Positions 63,995 to 64,000 of a stretch of DNA of 64,000 nt are shown here, one piece after another. Numbering within the stretch: position 1 is the first letter of the stretch; each line of letters opens with the position of its first letter. The position numbers and the translations under genes were made by a program. Below the pieces are notes generated by a model that saw only the letters and a list, made by a program, of their open reading frames with translations, did no database searches and had not been told where the DNA came from. Origin of the DNA: Marivirga harenae. GTDB taxonomy: Bacteria; Bacteroidota; Bacteroidia; Cytophagales; Cyclobacteriaceae. The stretch covers positions 2,129,501 through 2,193,500 of the forward strand of contig NZ_CP130565.1 of NCBI RefSeq assembly GCF_030534335.1. Direction: 5' to 3'.

Positions 63995-64000
63995 TTCAGT

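Overview
The window is a chromosomal segment of a member of the Bacteroidota, most likely order Cytophagales (genus not determinable by eye; Marivirga/Fulvivirga-like is a guess). The evidence is the Bacteroidota-type -7 promoter element TAnnTTTG in front of several operons, very weak Shine-Dalgarno sequences, an S10-spc-alpha ribosomal cluster followed by carA and eno, a dcw cluster without murF, Bacteroidota-specific families (DUF5606, PafA-type phosphatase, WG-repeat lipoprotein), and an AT-rich composition.

Region 1 (1-17.3 kb) is conserved core. The end of rpsJ and its terminator are followed by one long same-strand cluster, rplC to rplQ, which includes secY, infA and a short rpmJ, and then by carA, eno, an FtsB/DivIC-like divisome protein and a small outer-membrane-like protein. 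Two internal TAnnTTTG promoters, before rplC and before rpsH, split the cluster. Region 2 (17.3-23.9 kb) holds a malate/L-lactate dehydrogenase-family gene with an exopolyphosphatase on the minus strand, then a large WG-repeat lipoprotein and a PafA-type alkaline phosphatase.

Region 3 (about 23.9-36 kb) is the accessory part. It opens with an IS91-like element (tyrosine recombinase plus Y2/HUH transposase, with hairpins at both sides). Next come seven short gene units, all on the plus strand, separated by long imperfect palindromes that begin with AAC at or just after the stop codon and in most cases end in a (G/A)CGTTA-type box before the next gene. This looks like an integron-type cassette array with non-standard attC-like sites. 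The cargo is: a three-gene nuclease-like/sce7725/RES-toxin operon, an unknown secreted protein, an unknown lipoprotein, a membrane protein with a START/SRPBCC-like tail, an antitoxin-Doc pair, a small membrane protein and an amidohydrolase. An IS110-family element with a good bridge-RNA candidate sits at the end of one palindrome. The three-gene operon is the best candidate for an unusual, probably defensive, system.

Region 4 (36-46.6 kb) is a looser set of single genes: a DUF6624 protein, an M50-like membrane peptidase, a secreted protein with a membrane-tethered LuxR-type regulator, a PAP2/vanadium haloperoxidase-like enzyme, a VOC protein, a PfkB/adenosine kinase, a glycerophosphodiester phosphodiesterase lipoprotein, a MATE exporter and a CaiB-type CoA transferase. 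Region 5 (46.8-62.3 kb) is the dcw cluster mraZ-rsmH-ftsL-ftsI-murE-mraY-murD-ftsW-murG-murC-ftsQ-ftsA-ftsZ, with three MraZ-type operator repeats before mraZ. The window ends with a DUF5606 gene and an unrecognised minus-strand gene. There are no rRNA or tRNA genes and no CRISPR array.
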